DNA of 64,000 bases, taken from contig CM074758.1 of the NCBI GenBank assembly GCA_037355855.1, forward strand, positions 9,211,001 to 9,275,000, written 5' to 3'. This document shows, one piece after another, positions 42,835 through 54,094 of this stretch. The position numbers and the translations under genes are program-made. Source of the stretch: Pseudo-nitzschia pungens (Eukaryota > Bacillariophyta > Bacillariophyceae > Bacillariales > Bacillariaceae). How positions within the stretch are numbered: position 1 is the stretch's first letter; each line of letters begins with the position of its first letter. The notes beneath the pieces were generated by a model that had not been told where the DNA came from, made no database searches, and saw only the letters and a list, made by a program, of their open reading frames with translations.

Positions 42835-45800
42835 ATGGAAGAAATACAACAATCTGCTGAACGATTGAGAGAAAGAGGCAGACGACAACTAGCAGACGCA
42901 CGAAGAAGAAGAGAAGAAAGAAGCAGAAGCGCTGAAAGAACCCGATTGCAGTTGGAAGAAGAAGAAGAATTAAGCTTTGATTACCCAAACGAGGAAGGTC
43001 TCGCTGCAGAACTTGCTGCAATAAACAACAATTACGACGACGGAGACGACGGAGATTCAACAAGCAGCAGCAGCAGCAGTGACGGTTCTTCCGAAAGTGA
43101 AAGTGAATACGATTCCTACACCGACACCGATACAGAAGAGACCGATTCCAGTGATTCCAGTGACTCCAGTGATTCCAACATGCCTTACACCAAGGTCCCC
43201 AAGCTGTCAAACTCTGGAGATGTGGATTTTGAAGGATGGTTCAGACAGTTCCTAGCTCATGCAAGCAGAAACAAGTACCAAGAATATGTGAGCTCAGAAC
43301 AACACCCAGACCTGCCAAGTGATGGTGAAGCGACAGTCTATGCATCCATGGAGAAGGTACAGAAGAAGGCCATGAGAAAGCACACCAAAGCCTTGAACGA
43401 TTTGTACACGGCATTCCACAACAACAACACCGGATACGCTATCATTGAGAAGTCCAAGTTTGACAATGGAGCCACAGAGGAACAGAACAAGGAAACCAAA
43501 AGGAAGTGGCCCCGAGGCAGAGTTCACAGGATCTTTGATGAGCTGTTCAAACTGTACAGGAGGACTGACACATCAGACAGGATTCAGCTGGACAAGGATC
43601 GAAAGGCAATCAGGATGGGTGCATTGGATCATCCCAAGGAGATTTTTGAGAAGATATATGGACTGATTCAGAAGTACCAGTACAAGACCATAAAGCCTAC
43701 GAATGAGGAATTGTTTGCCACACTGTTGCATGCAATCCCACAGTACCTGGTGATCTCCATCACAACTCAGCTGAATGAATTGAAGGAACAGAAAGTGAAT
43801 GATTTTGACATCTGGGAACGCCTCGAGAAGACAGCAACCAATTTGTACAACTCTGTGGTGGTATTGAAGGGCCGAGGAGGTGGCAGCGCGAGAGACATGA
43901 GCCTGATTGGTGCTGACACATTTTGCAGCCCAAATCCGAGTGATGCAAGGGACCAATGGACCAGCAAAATCATCTGTTACTGGTGTCAGGGTGAGAATCA
44001 CAAGGCCTTCCAATGCCCAAGACGCGCAGCAGGACTACCCAAGATTCACCCAACTGGAAATGGCAATGACAATTGGAGTGGCAATGGCAATGGCAGCAGC
44101 AACGGCAAGGGCAATGGAAATAACAACAGCAATGGAGGGCATGGTGGAGGCAATCACAGAGGAAATGGAAATGGCAGAGCAACTTGCAATATCTGTGGCA
44201 AGCAACACCCAACTGAGAAGTGCTGGGAGGATGAGAGGAATAAGGACAAGCGCCCACGCGGCTGGAAATCATCCCTGAAAGACATGCAAGGCGCCACCAT
44301 GAACATGGACTACAACAGTGTTCAGTGTGATTTCATTTTGGCGTCCATTATGCTGTCTTCCATACAGACCCAGCAATCACCAACAGCATTACAATTATGG
44401 AGTACCCAACAGTCAGGGGATGATGCACCTAAAGGATTTGACCTCCTATATGATGACAATGTATTTGTGTTTGACAGTGGAGCAACAAGTCACAGTTCCA
44501 ACAGCATGAGAGGAGCCATCAACCTCCATGACAATTCCACAACCATTACTACCCAAAGTGGAGATGTAGAGTCTTGCAGAGTTGGTGACCTATGCTGTGA
44601 GAAACTGGATAACAAAGGCAAGTTCCAAAACAGAATGATGTTGAGCAATGTGAGTTTTAACCCAAAGTTTGCATTTAATTTGTTCTCAGCCAACGTTGCT
44701 ATGGAAAGTGGATGGAGCGCTGAGGGCAGCAGAAGCAAAGGATGGACCCTACGAAAGGGAAATATGGAGTTGAAGTTTGATATCAGAGTACCTACGTTGA
44801 CAAGTTGTGTGTGGGTTGGTTACTTCAGAAGAGTTGAAGGTGAAATAACCACAGCAGCTGTTGGCGCAGCCACAGGACCAGGTGTGAGGATGAATATTGA
44901 CCGGGCCCACAAGCTCCTAGGGCATGCCAATGAAAAGAAGGTTCGGGCAACAGCCAAGGCATTGAAATGGATCATCACCGAAGGTTCCCTGAAACCCTGT
45001 GAGGATTGTGCCAAGGCCAAAGCCAAACGCAAAGTGTTTCCCATTGTCAACACCCACCAAGTTGCACACAAACCAGGGGGCAGATTGTTTCTGGATATGG
45101 CATCAGTGAAGAAGCCACAGGATGGATCCCCATTTATCAACAAGCCCAACTTCAGAATGATTGTGGATGAGTACTCAGGATGCAGGTTCGTGCAGTTCTT
45201 CAAGCACAAGGATGACATGGTTGAGCCCACATGTGAACTGATTCACCACTGGACCACCAAGGGTCTACAAGTTCAACACATCCGGTGTGACCCTGCAGGT
45301 GAGAATGAAGCCCTAGAGGACAGGATGAAGTCAGCCGATTGGAAAATCCCTGCTGATTTTGAATATACATCCGTGGACACCCCTCAGCAAAACAGTGTGG
45401 CTGAGACTGCAATTTACACGACTGTATGTCGTGCCATGGCTCTCTGCAGCCAAGCTCAGGTCCCCCGTGAATATCGGTACCGAATGTTTCCTTTGGCAGT
45501 GCACTGTGCAGTGCAAGTGGACAGGCTGGTGGTGATCAAAAGGAATGGACTGTTGGCCACCAAGCATGAGCATTTTTCGGGCAAGCTTCCACCATATGCA
45601 AGCCACCTCAGAACCTTTGGAGAGGCCGGCGTGGTAAGACGCAAGAGGAGAACAAGCCCCAAAACCAACTACAGAGGCAAAACCTATTTGTTTGCAGGTT
45701 ATTGCCCTAACAAGCCGGGTGATTGCTACTTGATGTATCACCCTGAGACGAACAGCATGACAGAGACACGGGATGTCCTCTGGCTGAATCGTCCATATTT

Positions 45801-48123
45801 TGGAGACCCCCAACCTGACCCGGTGAACTATTTTGAGGCCTTGGAAGGTAAATACAGTGCACTTGAACCACCTGATGAGCCAGCAGCTCCCAGGCAACGC
45901 CCTACAAGATCCAAGCAAGTTCAATTTCAGGCTGCAAGTGGGGGGGATGAGATTCGGAAACCAACATTGCCACCTGAATTTGAAGCATTTGAAGCCCTGG
46001 AGGCCACCATGAGTGGGGGGCAAAGTGACAGTGAGAGTGACAGTGATGATGATTTGGACATTGAAATGTACAAAGATGCCCAAGAAGATGAAGATTTCGA
46101 TGAAGATGAAGATGAAGATGAAGATGAAGATGAGGAAGCCTCTGATGAAGAGGCCGGTGACAAACCAATCCCAATCCTACGGACATCCAGATTTGGCCGA
46201 GTGGTGAGAGACCCAAAGCATTCCAAGTCCAATGCAATGTACGAGTATGCAGGTTATGCTTGTGCGTGGACCCCGGCAGAGGCCCAGTTCCATAGAGACA
46301 TGACCATCCTGCAGGAACTGAATTTGCTTAATGTCTCCCTACCAAGTACGGATGCAGGCCTGAATGAGCTTGCGCTCGTTGGTGCCACTGGAACTGCATT
46401 CAAGAATACTGATGAACTGAGGACCATGAATTACCAAGAATCCATGGCCAGCCCCATGCGAGAAGCATTTGAGAAAGGAATTGATGCAGAGCACGAAAAG
46501 ATGGTGAAGTATGGGGTATTCCAGGAAGTGGATGAGAGAGATGTGCCACCCGGAACCAAGCTGATGGATACCACATGGGCCAACAAGATGAAGCCTGATG
46601 GCACTGTGAGATGCCGGAATGCTGTGAGAGGATTCAAGCAAGTTGATGGCGAGCATTTTGACTCCCAAGACAAGTCAGCGCCTGTTGTAAGTGATATCAC
46701 AATCAGACTGTGTATGATTCTAATGGTTATGGCCAATTGGATGGCATATATTGTGGATGTTGAAGGCGCTTTCCTAAATGGAAGATTCCAGAATGGGGAG
46801 CAGATTTTTACCAAGGTTCCAGAAGGCTATCAGAAGTATTACCCATCCTATGTTGTTCTCAAGCTGATGAAGACTTTGTACGGTACAGTCCAGGCTGCCA
46901 TGCAATTCTGGAGAGAAGCAAGGCAAGCCATGTCAGTTATGAAAATGGAGAGATGCAAAGCAGACCCATGTCTATTTTTCAAGTGGATTGAAGGCAAGCT
47001 CTTGTTGATGCTGGTATGGGTGGATGACTTTTGCATTATGGGGACAGATGAAGAGGTGCTAAGGCACAAGGAGCAGCTGAAGAAGCTCTTTGAGTGTAAG
47101 GACGTTGGAGAAATGGATGAGTATGTGGGTTGTCATGTTGAGCGTGACCGTGAGAAGAGGACCATGCGTTTGACACAACCTGTGAAGATCAAGAGATTTT
47201 CCGATGAATTTGAGCTGGATGAGTGCAGAGGAAATCCTGTCACTCCAGCGGAACCTGGTTCTGTATTGAAGCAAGAGGGAGAAGGACCAACAGATGCTGT
47301 GCTGTCAAAAGAAGAGCAGACTACCTACAGATCTGGTACAGCCATTCTCCTGCACATGATGAGATGGACCAGAATTGAGACCCAAAATGCTGTCAGGGAA
47401 CTTTCCAGATTCATGACAAGCGCAAGGAAGTCTCACATGAAAGCATTGAAGAGAGTAATGAAATATTGTGTTGGTACAGCCAAGAGAGGTTTGACCTTGG
47501 CCCCATTTGGAAAGTGGGACGGTACCAAAGATTTTGTGTTTGAACTGATTGGAATGAGTGATTCAGAGTATGCCAAAGATGAATCCAGACACAGTGTGAA
47601 TGGATGGAGCACCTGGCTGAATGGTGCAAATCTTTCTGCAAGGTCCAGGATGATGCCAATCATAGCCCTGTCCGTTATGGAAGCAGAGCTATATTCAGCA
47701 ATTCAATGTGTGCAGGATATGCTGTATGCTTGGCGAGTGATGATGTGCCTGGGGCTTACAATCAAGCTCCCAATGGTTTTGTATGTTGACAATAAAGGAG
47801 CAGTTGATTTTTGTAACAACTGGTCTGTTGCTGGAAGAACAAGACACATTGAAGTGAAACAGTATTTTCTGAGAGAGCTGAAAGAAATGGGTTTGGTGAG
47901 AGTCAAGTGGAAAGAAGGTGATGACATGACCAGTGACATCTTCACCAAGAACTTGCCAGGAGTGCAATTTGAGAAACATGGTTCCAAATTTTATGGTAAG
48001 GATGAATATTTTGAGAAGGCAAATGAACCCAAAGAGCCAACCAGAGACATCAGTGGAGTCTCTGTGCAGGCTAAGGAAGCATGCGCTGAGTACACTGCTT
48101 TCTGGAGCAGTATGGTTGATTGA
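42835..48123 (+). CDS. Gag-pol polyprotein of copia element C
   Basis: This open frame of 1762 residues has the Ty1/copia order. Residues 1-115 are a charged, Glu/Arg- then Ser/Asp-rich extension. Gag follows (about 116-480) with zinc knuckle CYWCQGENHKAFQC (381-394), a Gly/Asn linker, and a second Cys motif CNICGKQHPTEKCW (451-464). The protease has DSGA at 547-550. The integrase has an HHCC-type zinc site (H692, H697, C722, C725) and catalytic residues D754, D819 and E857. An acidic run of Asp/Glu repeats lies near 1085-1105. The RT has VDVEGAFLNG near 1307 and WVDDF near 1396. RNase H starts near 1574 (GMSDSEYAKD) and ends with SDIFTKNL. No stop or shift interrupts it, so it may be active and could supply proteins to element B. 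Confidence 0.95.
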   Translation: MEEIQQSAERLRERGRRQLADARRRREERSRSAERTRLQLEEEEELSFDYPNEEGLAAELAAINNNYDDGDDGDSTSSSSSSDGSSESESEYDSYTDTDTEETDSSDSSDSSDSNMPYTKVPKLSNSGDVDFEGWFRQFLAHASRNKYQEYVSSEQHPDLPSDGEATVYASMEKVQKKAMRKHTKALNDLYTAFHNNNTGYAIIEKSKFDNGATEEQNKETKRKWPRGRVHRIFDELFKLYRRTDTSDRIQLDKDRKAIRMGALDHPKEIFEKIYGLIQKYQYKTIKPTNEELFATLLHAIPQYLVISITTQLNELKEQKVNDFDIWERLEKTATNLYNSVVVLKGRGGGSARDMSLIGADTFCSPNPSDARDQWTSKIICYWCQGENHKAFQCPRRAAGLPKIHPTGNGNDNWSGNGNGSSNGKGNGNNNSNGGHGGGNHRGNGNGRATCNICGKQHPTEKCWEDERNKDKRPRGWKSSLKDMQGATMNMDYNSVQCDFILASIMLSSIQTQQSPTALQLWSTQQSGDDAPKGFDLLYDDNVFVFDSGATSHSSNSMRGAINLHDNSTTITTQSGDVESCRVGDLCCEKLDNKGKFQNRMMLSNVSFNPKFAFNLFSANVAMESGWSAEGSRSKGWTLRKGNMELKFDIRVPTLTSCVWVGYFRRVEGEITTAAVGAATGPGVRMNIDRAHKLLGHANEKKVRATAKALKWIITEGSLKPCEDCAKAKAKRKVFPIVNTHQVAHKPGGRLFLDMASVKKPQDGSPFINKPNFRMIVDEYSGCRFVQFFKHKDDMVEPTCELIHHWTTKGLQVQHIRCDPAGENEALEDRMKSADWKIPADFEYTSVDTPQQNSVAETAIYTTVCRAMALCSQAQVPREYRYRMFPLAVHCAVQVDRLVVIKRNGLLATKHEHFSGKLPPYASHLRTFGEAGVVRRKRRTSPKTNYRGKTYLFAGYCPNKPGDCYLMYHPETNSMTETRDVLWLNRPYFGDPQPDPVNYFEALEGKYSALEPPDEPAAPRQRPTRSKQVQFQAASGGDEIRKPTLPPEFEAFEALEATMSGGQSDSESDSDDDLDIEMYKDAQEDEDFDEDEDEDEDEDEEASDEEAGDKPIPILRTSRFGRVVRDPKHSKSNAMYEYAGYACAWTPAEAQFHRDMTILQELNLLNVSLPSTDAGLNELALVGATGTAFKNTDELRTMNYQESMASPMREAFEKGIDAEHEKMVKYGVFQEVDERDVPPGTKLMDTTWANKMKPDGTVRCRNAVRGFKQVDGEHFDSQDKSAPVVSDITIRLCMILMVMANWMAYIVDVEGAFLNGRFQNGEQIFTKVPEGYQKYYPSYVVLKLMKTLYGTVQAAMQFWREARQAMSVMKMERCKADPCLFFKWIEGKLLLMLVWVDDFCIMGTDEEVLRHKEQLKKLFECKDVGEMDEYVGCHVERDREKRTMRLTQPVKIKRFSDEFELDECRGNPVTPAEPGSVLKQEGEGPTDAVLSKEEQTTYRSGTAILLHMMRWTRIETQNAVRELSRFMTSARKSHMKALKRVMKYCVGTAKRGLTLAPFGKWDGTKDFVFELIGMSDSEYAKDESRHSVNGWSTWLNGANLSARSRMMPIIALSVMEAELYSAIQCVQDMLYAWRVMMCLGLTIKLPMVLYVDNKGAVDFCNNWSVAGRTRHIEVKQYFLRELKEMGLVRVKWKEGDDMTSDIFTKNLPGVQFEKHGSKFYGKDEYFEKANEPKEPTRDISGVSVQAKEACAEYTAFWSSMVD

Positions 48124-48468
48124 ACAAGTAACATTTGAAGCAGGGGAGAGTGTTTGGACCTGATTCCAGACGTGCTCAAACTGTGACTTGATCAACACGA
48201 TTCAAAATAAATAAATGGAGAATTAAGTGAATCAGCATCGTGGAGAACTAAGTGAATCAGCATCGTGGAGAAGCAAGTGAATCAGCAAACATTCTCCAAA
48301 CAAGAAATAACACGAGAATGCATGTAAAAGAGAATGAAAAGAGAAATTTAGTGAAAATTAGAGTGGATTCATTTCTGCTCACAATTAAAGTAAGCAAAAC
48401 ATTAAAACACAAAACAAAACCTCACACTTAGTACAAAATCTACACGATTGTACAGAGCCCTCCAAACA

Positions 48469-48731
48469 TGCGAACCCGTCTCGTCGATTGTCGACCTCGG
48501 CATCGGCGATTCCGTGTCTCGTGGGTTCTTGTTTGGTTCGTCGTGGCGAGAATCCTCGTCGTTCTCTCGCCGCCTCTTTCGCTCACGAACCGAGGGCAAG
48601 TGAGAAACTCCACCGCGAAGGAACGGGGCCGGGTGTGTTTCGTGTTCCGATCGCGACAGCGACGAGCATTGCTTCGTTCTCTGCCGAACGTGCCGTGACT
48701 GTACCAGTACGAGTAAGTTACGTAATACCGG
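48469..48731. repeat. Second copy of the 263-bp duplication flanking element C
   Basis: The bases match 41845-42107. The copy starts exactly at the end of the 3' LTR with TGCGAACCCG and ends ATACCGG, then continues into unique DNA (TAAGTTACG). The pre-insertion order is therefore 41804-42107 joined to 48732. Confidence 0.92.
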
Positions 48732-48990
48732 TAAGTTACGTACGGCACGTGTAGTCAACAGTCAATCACGTTTTGCGGACAGTCGACACGGAAACCAGAA
48801 ACCACGACAACAACAAAATCTTGTTGATTTGACATACAGGTAAGGTTACCGTGACTGTAAGTTACCTGGTAGAAACCTTACCGTTGTTCGTACGGTAAGA
48901 AAATACGAGTACGATTAGTGTACTGTACCGTACGGGTAAGATCTTACGGTAATAATTAAGATTTACACTACCGGTAGGGGGGGAAATTAA
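48732..48990. other. GTAAGGTTAC-rich intergenic stretch, copy 3
   Basis: Short motifs GTAAGGTTACCG, TACGGTAAG and GGTAAGATCTTACGGTAA are packed together. No frame of note is present. Its position matches 6621-7465 and 27281-28810 in the other units. Confidence 0.5.
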
Positions 48991-50250
48991 TGGAAGTCAT
49001 CATGTTCAATATTCAAGTCATCACCACACACCACACTCCAATACGATCGCACCTCACCAATCCGCGATTGTTGACCTTTTTGCAAATCTATTCACTTCTT
49101 GCTTCATTCCACCCGAGTGGAGTGCGCGTGAAACGAGGAAAGAATCGGTTATTTCCGTCGTGACCGAGTGGAAGGAACATCGTAAGTGCCATGTTGAAGA
49201 AAGAAATAGCCACATGGAACGATTCGTTCGTTCGAAATAACGTCGGTCCATTGATAGTATCGCGTCGCATCGCATCGTGTCGCGTCGCATCGCATCGCCA
49301 GCGAAGACGAAGACAGAGACAGAGACGACGGCAAATCATATCGAATGGAAGAGCAACGAATAGCAACGAAAAAACGAAGCGTTGCGATTGGAGGAACAAT
49401 AAATGAATGACACATCGAGCGGACGACCATCCACAAGAGACGACGACGACCGAGATGGGGAATATTCCTGAGCTCGGATAGAATGGAACGAATGCGACGC
49501 CGTCGGGTCGATCGATCGGAGCGCCGCCACCGACGACGACAACGACAGCGCGATATAATTCGAGCAGCGAAGCCATTCCGACTCGCCAGTCGGGCGGAAG
49601 CGAATCCCGACCATTTCGACACAGCAAACATACACACGCACATGACGCGAAACGAAATGATACACAGAGCATGCTAGCATTGGTCGTGGTCGTCTTATCT
49701 TGTGGCACATTTTTTCATCCTTGGTAGTGTGGTGCTTTTGTTGCGATCTCTGCGTTGTTATTTTGGAGAAGCACTAGCATAGCCGGGGAACGGATTTGTT
49801 CAACAGTGGAGAAAAAATCCCAAAATAAATTTAACGTTGTCTCGTAGCTGCCAATCGCCTGTAGCTGCGAATCGAATGCGGTACGAACCACTAACATACA
49901 AAAAAGATCATCTCACCATTCTCTTGTTCCATACATTGTTCCTTGCAGTATAACAGGACTAGGTGTCACTGCAATCCATTGGTATATCATCGAAGAAACA
50001 TTTTGTATTCCTTTCCCCACAAAGTTCCCAAGAAATTCTCCAACATCAGCCCTGGAACTTTCAATTGATCTGAATCAACACAACACAAGGTTAAAGCTTG
50101 CTCCTTCATCACAAACAAACCAGATCACAACAACTCAAATCCATCAAATTGACTGTTTTGCTCTCAAACGCCACCACTGCGTCCATCTACCGCATTAGTC
50201 ATTCAGCTGCATTCCCAACTTAAACACAGATCCAACCACCTTCAACAACC
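48991..50250 (+). promoter_or_regulatory. Upstream block B of gene 3 (intact copy)
   Basis: This is the only copy of block B without a transposon. It holds a pentanucleotide stretch of CGCAT with variants (49262-49300), ACACATCGAGCGG (49411), GATGGGGAATATTCC (49455), then CATCTCACCATTCTC (49910), AACAGGACTAGGTGTCACTG (49951) and the leader up to the ATG at 50251. It is a good reference for the promoter of the family. No promoter element or transcription start can be proven by eye. Confidence 0.55.
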
Positions 50251-53200
50251 ATGGTTCGCACTATCCCGTTGGGGAACGACCCCAAAGGTGCAACGAAGAT
50301 TACTGACCAGATCAAACAATTCAATTCAAAAAGAAGTGCAGGGAAGACTAAGGACACGGATGACGACAAGCTTGAAGATGACAAATCCAAATCCATCCTT
50401 TCGTTTCCCAATCTGCAACACCTTCCGGGCCCACCCTCATTGTCATCCATTCCATCAGACAATGGCATGCCTTACAACTGCAAAGGTTCCGCAAATGAAA
50501 AGCAACCATTGGAAGGAACCGAGTTGCTGTCTTGCGTGGCATTGATGCCCAACCATGAGCCAGATCCAGTGGTTGTTCCAAAGCTCAAGAACTACACAGG
50601 CATACCACTCACTACTGCCATGGTTGGATTTCTTGCTGGGTTTCTCTTTCTCAGTTTTTTCACCATCTATTCTGATGCTGGTGATTGTGATGAATACTGC
50701 AATACCATGGTGAGATTGATTCTTGGATCGATCATTGCACTCATTGTCATTGTCCGAGAAGTCTGCTGTTGCAAAAACAACGAAACTGCAACTGCAAGCA
50801 ATGCAATTCGTGCTGTGGAGGAGCCTGATCCAAACAACCCAAACGATGGAAATGATGCAAGCAATGGAGCCACTTGCATGAAGACAATGTGTTGTACAGC
50901 AGGATCTCTGTGTATCATGACGCTCGGAGTAGGTTATGTAGTTGGTTGGATGTATTTTGCTTGGTATTGGTGGCATCTTCTTGTCGTTGCATCAGTTGAT
51001 ATTTCAATCCTCATTGCTGCGATGTTCATTGCAAGAAAAAAACGGAAGAATCGCAGCAACTCAGGTACCAATCGAACCTGTTCTTGGAAGTTTCTATCCT
51101 TTGCTGTTTCCTTTTTCATTCTTTGTGTTGGAGAATCCATGGCTTTTTGTAGCCTTGAAGTTATATACCGGAGATTGGATTACTGGGATTTGTATTCATA
51201 TTGGTATATTTTCATTGTTCCCTTTGCAACACTCCTTGCATTCATGATAAGAGGGATCAGGCAACTCAGAGGGAAATTTGGCACTAATTTGCCCTTCATT
51301 TACAGCATGGATCTTTCTTTGATACTTATTGGCACTGGCATTGGTTTTGCATTGTTGGCTTACACTGTTGAAAACGAGCATCTTTCCTTGCAGATATATG
51401 GCTGTTTCACTTTACTGGTGCTATTTATTATTTGGTTGTACAGTTCCACAGAAGGCAAGAAAAATAATGATGATGGCAAGGAAACCTGCTTTTCTGCCCA
51501 TGAGAATAACAAGAAGAAATATTCATCTGATTCCTACTCATTTTTGGCTCTCTATGGACCGAGAGACAACCCTGACTTGTTCTCTTTTGGTTTGATGGTC
51601 TTCCTCTTCCAAGCAACTTTGTTTGTTCTGATGATATTGAGTGTGGTCAACCAAGGAATGAGAACGGCAGGTGAAGTGGACAATCCAGGCAATAACAGCA
51701 ATGGGCTCGGAGGTTTGTTTGCAAATTTCATCCCATCTAACGTTACAGACCTAGCTCGGTTGACGCAGATTGTAGCCCTCACTACTTACATGGTCTTTGC
51801 AGATGCAAGTTTGATGGATATCTCATCAGCTGTAGAGATGCTCTGTCTTTTGGTCCAATCCAAAAAAGATGATGGATTTAGCAGGGGACGAATTGTTTTC
51901 TCTTGTATACTGAGAGGCACACAAGGGCTGTTGGCAATCTTTGCAGTATTTCTGTTGGTGATGACATCATCAGAAGTTACTGAGATTATCCTGAATTTCA
52001 CTGCGGTAAGTAATTGGGTAAAAAGGGTTTCTTCTTTTGAACAGATGGCAGCAAATCTAACCTCATATTCTGGTCTTGAATAAACAGGTATCCTTTATTT
52101 CTCATCTAGATGAAGTTGCATTCAAGCTTGCTAAAATGGGAAAATATGGCTCAATGTTAGAAGCAGCAGCAATGAGGATAGAACAGGAACCTCTTCCTAG
52201 ATTCACAATGCAAAAGCACAGACATATCAGATACAGAATCACTATTTCTACCATAAGTGCTGTTCTGTTTGGATTGATCATTTTCATCACTCATTCTCAA
52301 GAGAGTCCAAGTGTATGGGCGACAAGGGTTCTAAAAGTCCAATTTGAGGAGTCTTCTGATCCATTTGAATACAGTGGATGTTATGCAATTGACAGTGACA
52401 TTCAATATTCCAAACGATTCAGTTACAATCTTGTACCTGATGAAACAAATCAGACAAAGTTTGCTTATTGCAAAGAAGACCGAAGATGGATACTTTTCAG
52501 GGGTGGTTCTGATAATGATGATGATGATCCTTGCTCAGCTGGCCATAAAGAACTCGCTCACTCAGCGAAAACAGACTTTTTTGACATATCCATGTCCTTT
52601 GATGAAGCATGGTATTCCAAAACAAACGCTCCTCTTAATCTTATTTTTTCAGAGCTTGGGGAACATGAAGATCAATGTTCTGATTTTGGTAATGGCATTT
52701 GTGATGATGAATTAAACAAAGCTAAATTCAAGTATGATGAAGGTGACTGCTGTCCTGCCACCTGCAGGCACTCTGGTTGTGGAGCGACTCTTGAATCTGC
52801 ATTTGGTATCAGCATATCCTCAGGGTTTGGATATCCAACATGCAGTGATCCAAGCCTTGCGGCAGTGGACATACGACTTGATACCATACAAGCAGGCAAC
52901 AGACAATCAGATGCAAATCTAACCCTTCGATGTGATGATGCCAAAGTTCTTTCAGTCCCTCTGAATGTCTCAATGGTTTTGAACACTGAAACAGTATTTG
53001 TACCAGATGGATCAAACTGCACAATAAGTTTGGAAGAAGAGGATATTGCTACTGATCATTCCTGGAACATTGAGTACACCATGTCTTACCTCTCTGACTC
53101 TATGGTCAAGGAAAACACAGAAAGCCCATTCCATTTTCATGCAGGGAATATCTCCAGCAAAAGCAGTGATTTTTTCTCAGTGGGTACGTATTCCAACCAC

Positions 53201-54094
53201 TTATCTATTGAGACGTGTTTGCATTGTGATAATCTTCCTAATTGATTGTTCTTGGATACTTTATTTGGTCATTCACCTTCATTGCAGCTGACATTTTTGA
53301 TGAAGATGCAATGACGAGTAATATTGGGCTTTTGACCTCTTTGACCAGACTCAAACATGGTATGTCCCTTAATAACATATGGAAGGTGTCACAAGAAAGA
53401 AGCATGGTGTTTTGTTTGTGTGTGCAAGGAGATTTATTTTGTAGGGATGCTGCATCTTTCTGTCTAATGATGTGTTTTGATTGGTTTTTGTTTTTTATTT
53501 TCATGTTTTAGATGATATTCAGTTGACTGGATCTATTCCAAGCGAGATTGGATTGCTCACTGGCTTGAGTTACTTATATGTTGGTATGTATTGTATTGTT
53601 GGAATGATGTGTGAATTGTTATGAAGCATGTGTAGTTTGTGGGAATGTTGTATCTTCCTGTCTAATGATTTGATTTGATTTTTGTTTCTTATTTTCATGT
53701 TTTAGCTTCTAATCAGTTGACTGGATCTATTCCAAGCGAGATTGGATTGCTCACTGGCTTGACTGACTTAAATCTTTGTATGTATTTTATTGTTGGAATG
53801 ATATGTGAATTGATTTGAAGCATGTGTATGTTGTGAGAATGTCGTATCTTCCTGTCTAATGATGTGTTTTGATTTTTTTTTCTTATTTTCATGTTTTAGT
53901 TCATAATCAGTTGACAGGATCTATTCCAAGCGAGATTGGATTACTCACTGGCTTGACTGACTTAAATCTTAGTATGTATTGTGTTGTTGGAATGATATGT
54001 GAATTGTTATGAAGCATGTGTAGTTTGTGGGAATGTTGTGTCTTTCTGTCTTATCATGTGTTTTGATTGGTTTTTCTGTCTTCTGTCATGTTTT
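50251..54094 (+). CDS. Gene 3: 12-TM, Notch-motif, LRR membrane protein, cut by element E2
   Basis: Exon 1 (50251-52005) encodes 585 residues. A charged cytosolic-type N terminus (1-115) is followed by about eleven hydrophobic segments near 119-140, 153-173, 213-237, 243-262, 280-302, 318-334, 352-371, 379-398, 445-467, 501-521 and 547-572. Intron 1 is 52006-52087. Exon 2 (52088-53183) adds a segment at 635-654 and an ectodomain with YSGCYAID (near 680) and a Lin-12/Notch-like motif, CSDFGNGICDD...YDEGDCC (782-807). LRR exons 53288-53359, 53512-53583, 53706-53777 and 53900-53971 follow. The next intron is cut at 54094 by E2, so the C terminus is unseen. The frame is open throughout. No known family fits the whole. 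A surface receptor or sensor is inferred from LRRs plus a membrane anchor. Ligand and signal are unknown. Confidence 0.85.
53288..53971 (+). repeat. First four LRR exons of gene 3
   Basis: Four exons of exactly 72 nt are seen, with phase-1 junctions. The introns between the last three are both 122 bp, and that after the first is 152 bp. The first exon (TSNIGLLTSLTRLKH) is the cap shared with gene 1. The other three carry the LTGSIPSEIGLLTGL core. The 194-bp unit is nearly identical to those of gene 1. More exons probably lie beyond the retrotransposon, outside the window. Confidence 0.92.

Larger units (their letters stand above)
42108..48468 (+). mobile_element. Copia-type LTR retrotransposon C, complete
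   Basis: The 318-bp LTRs at 42108-42425 and 48151-48468 look identical. Termini are TGTTTGGACC and CTCCAAACA. The element has a primer site at 42426, one gag-pol frame, and a polypurine tract AGGGGAGAG directly before the 3' LTR (48142-48150). The 5-bp flanks differ: ACCGG to the left, TGCGA to the right. Instead, the left 263 bp (41845-42107) are repeated to the right (48469-48731). The element belongs to the same family as B by LTR ends, primer site and gag. It is probably autonomous and recent. Confidence 0.92.

Noticed and set aside
48469..48731. A normal target-site duplication for element C
   Set aside because: The immediate 5-bp flanks differ (ACCGG versus TGCGA); only the 263-bp repeat is shared.
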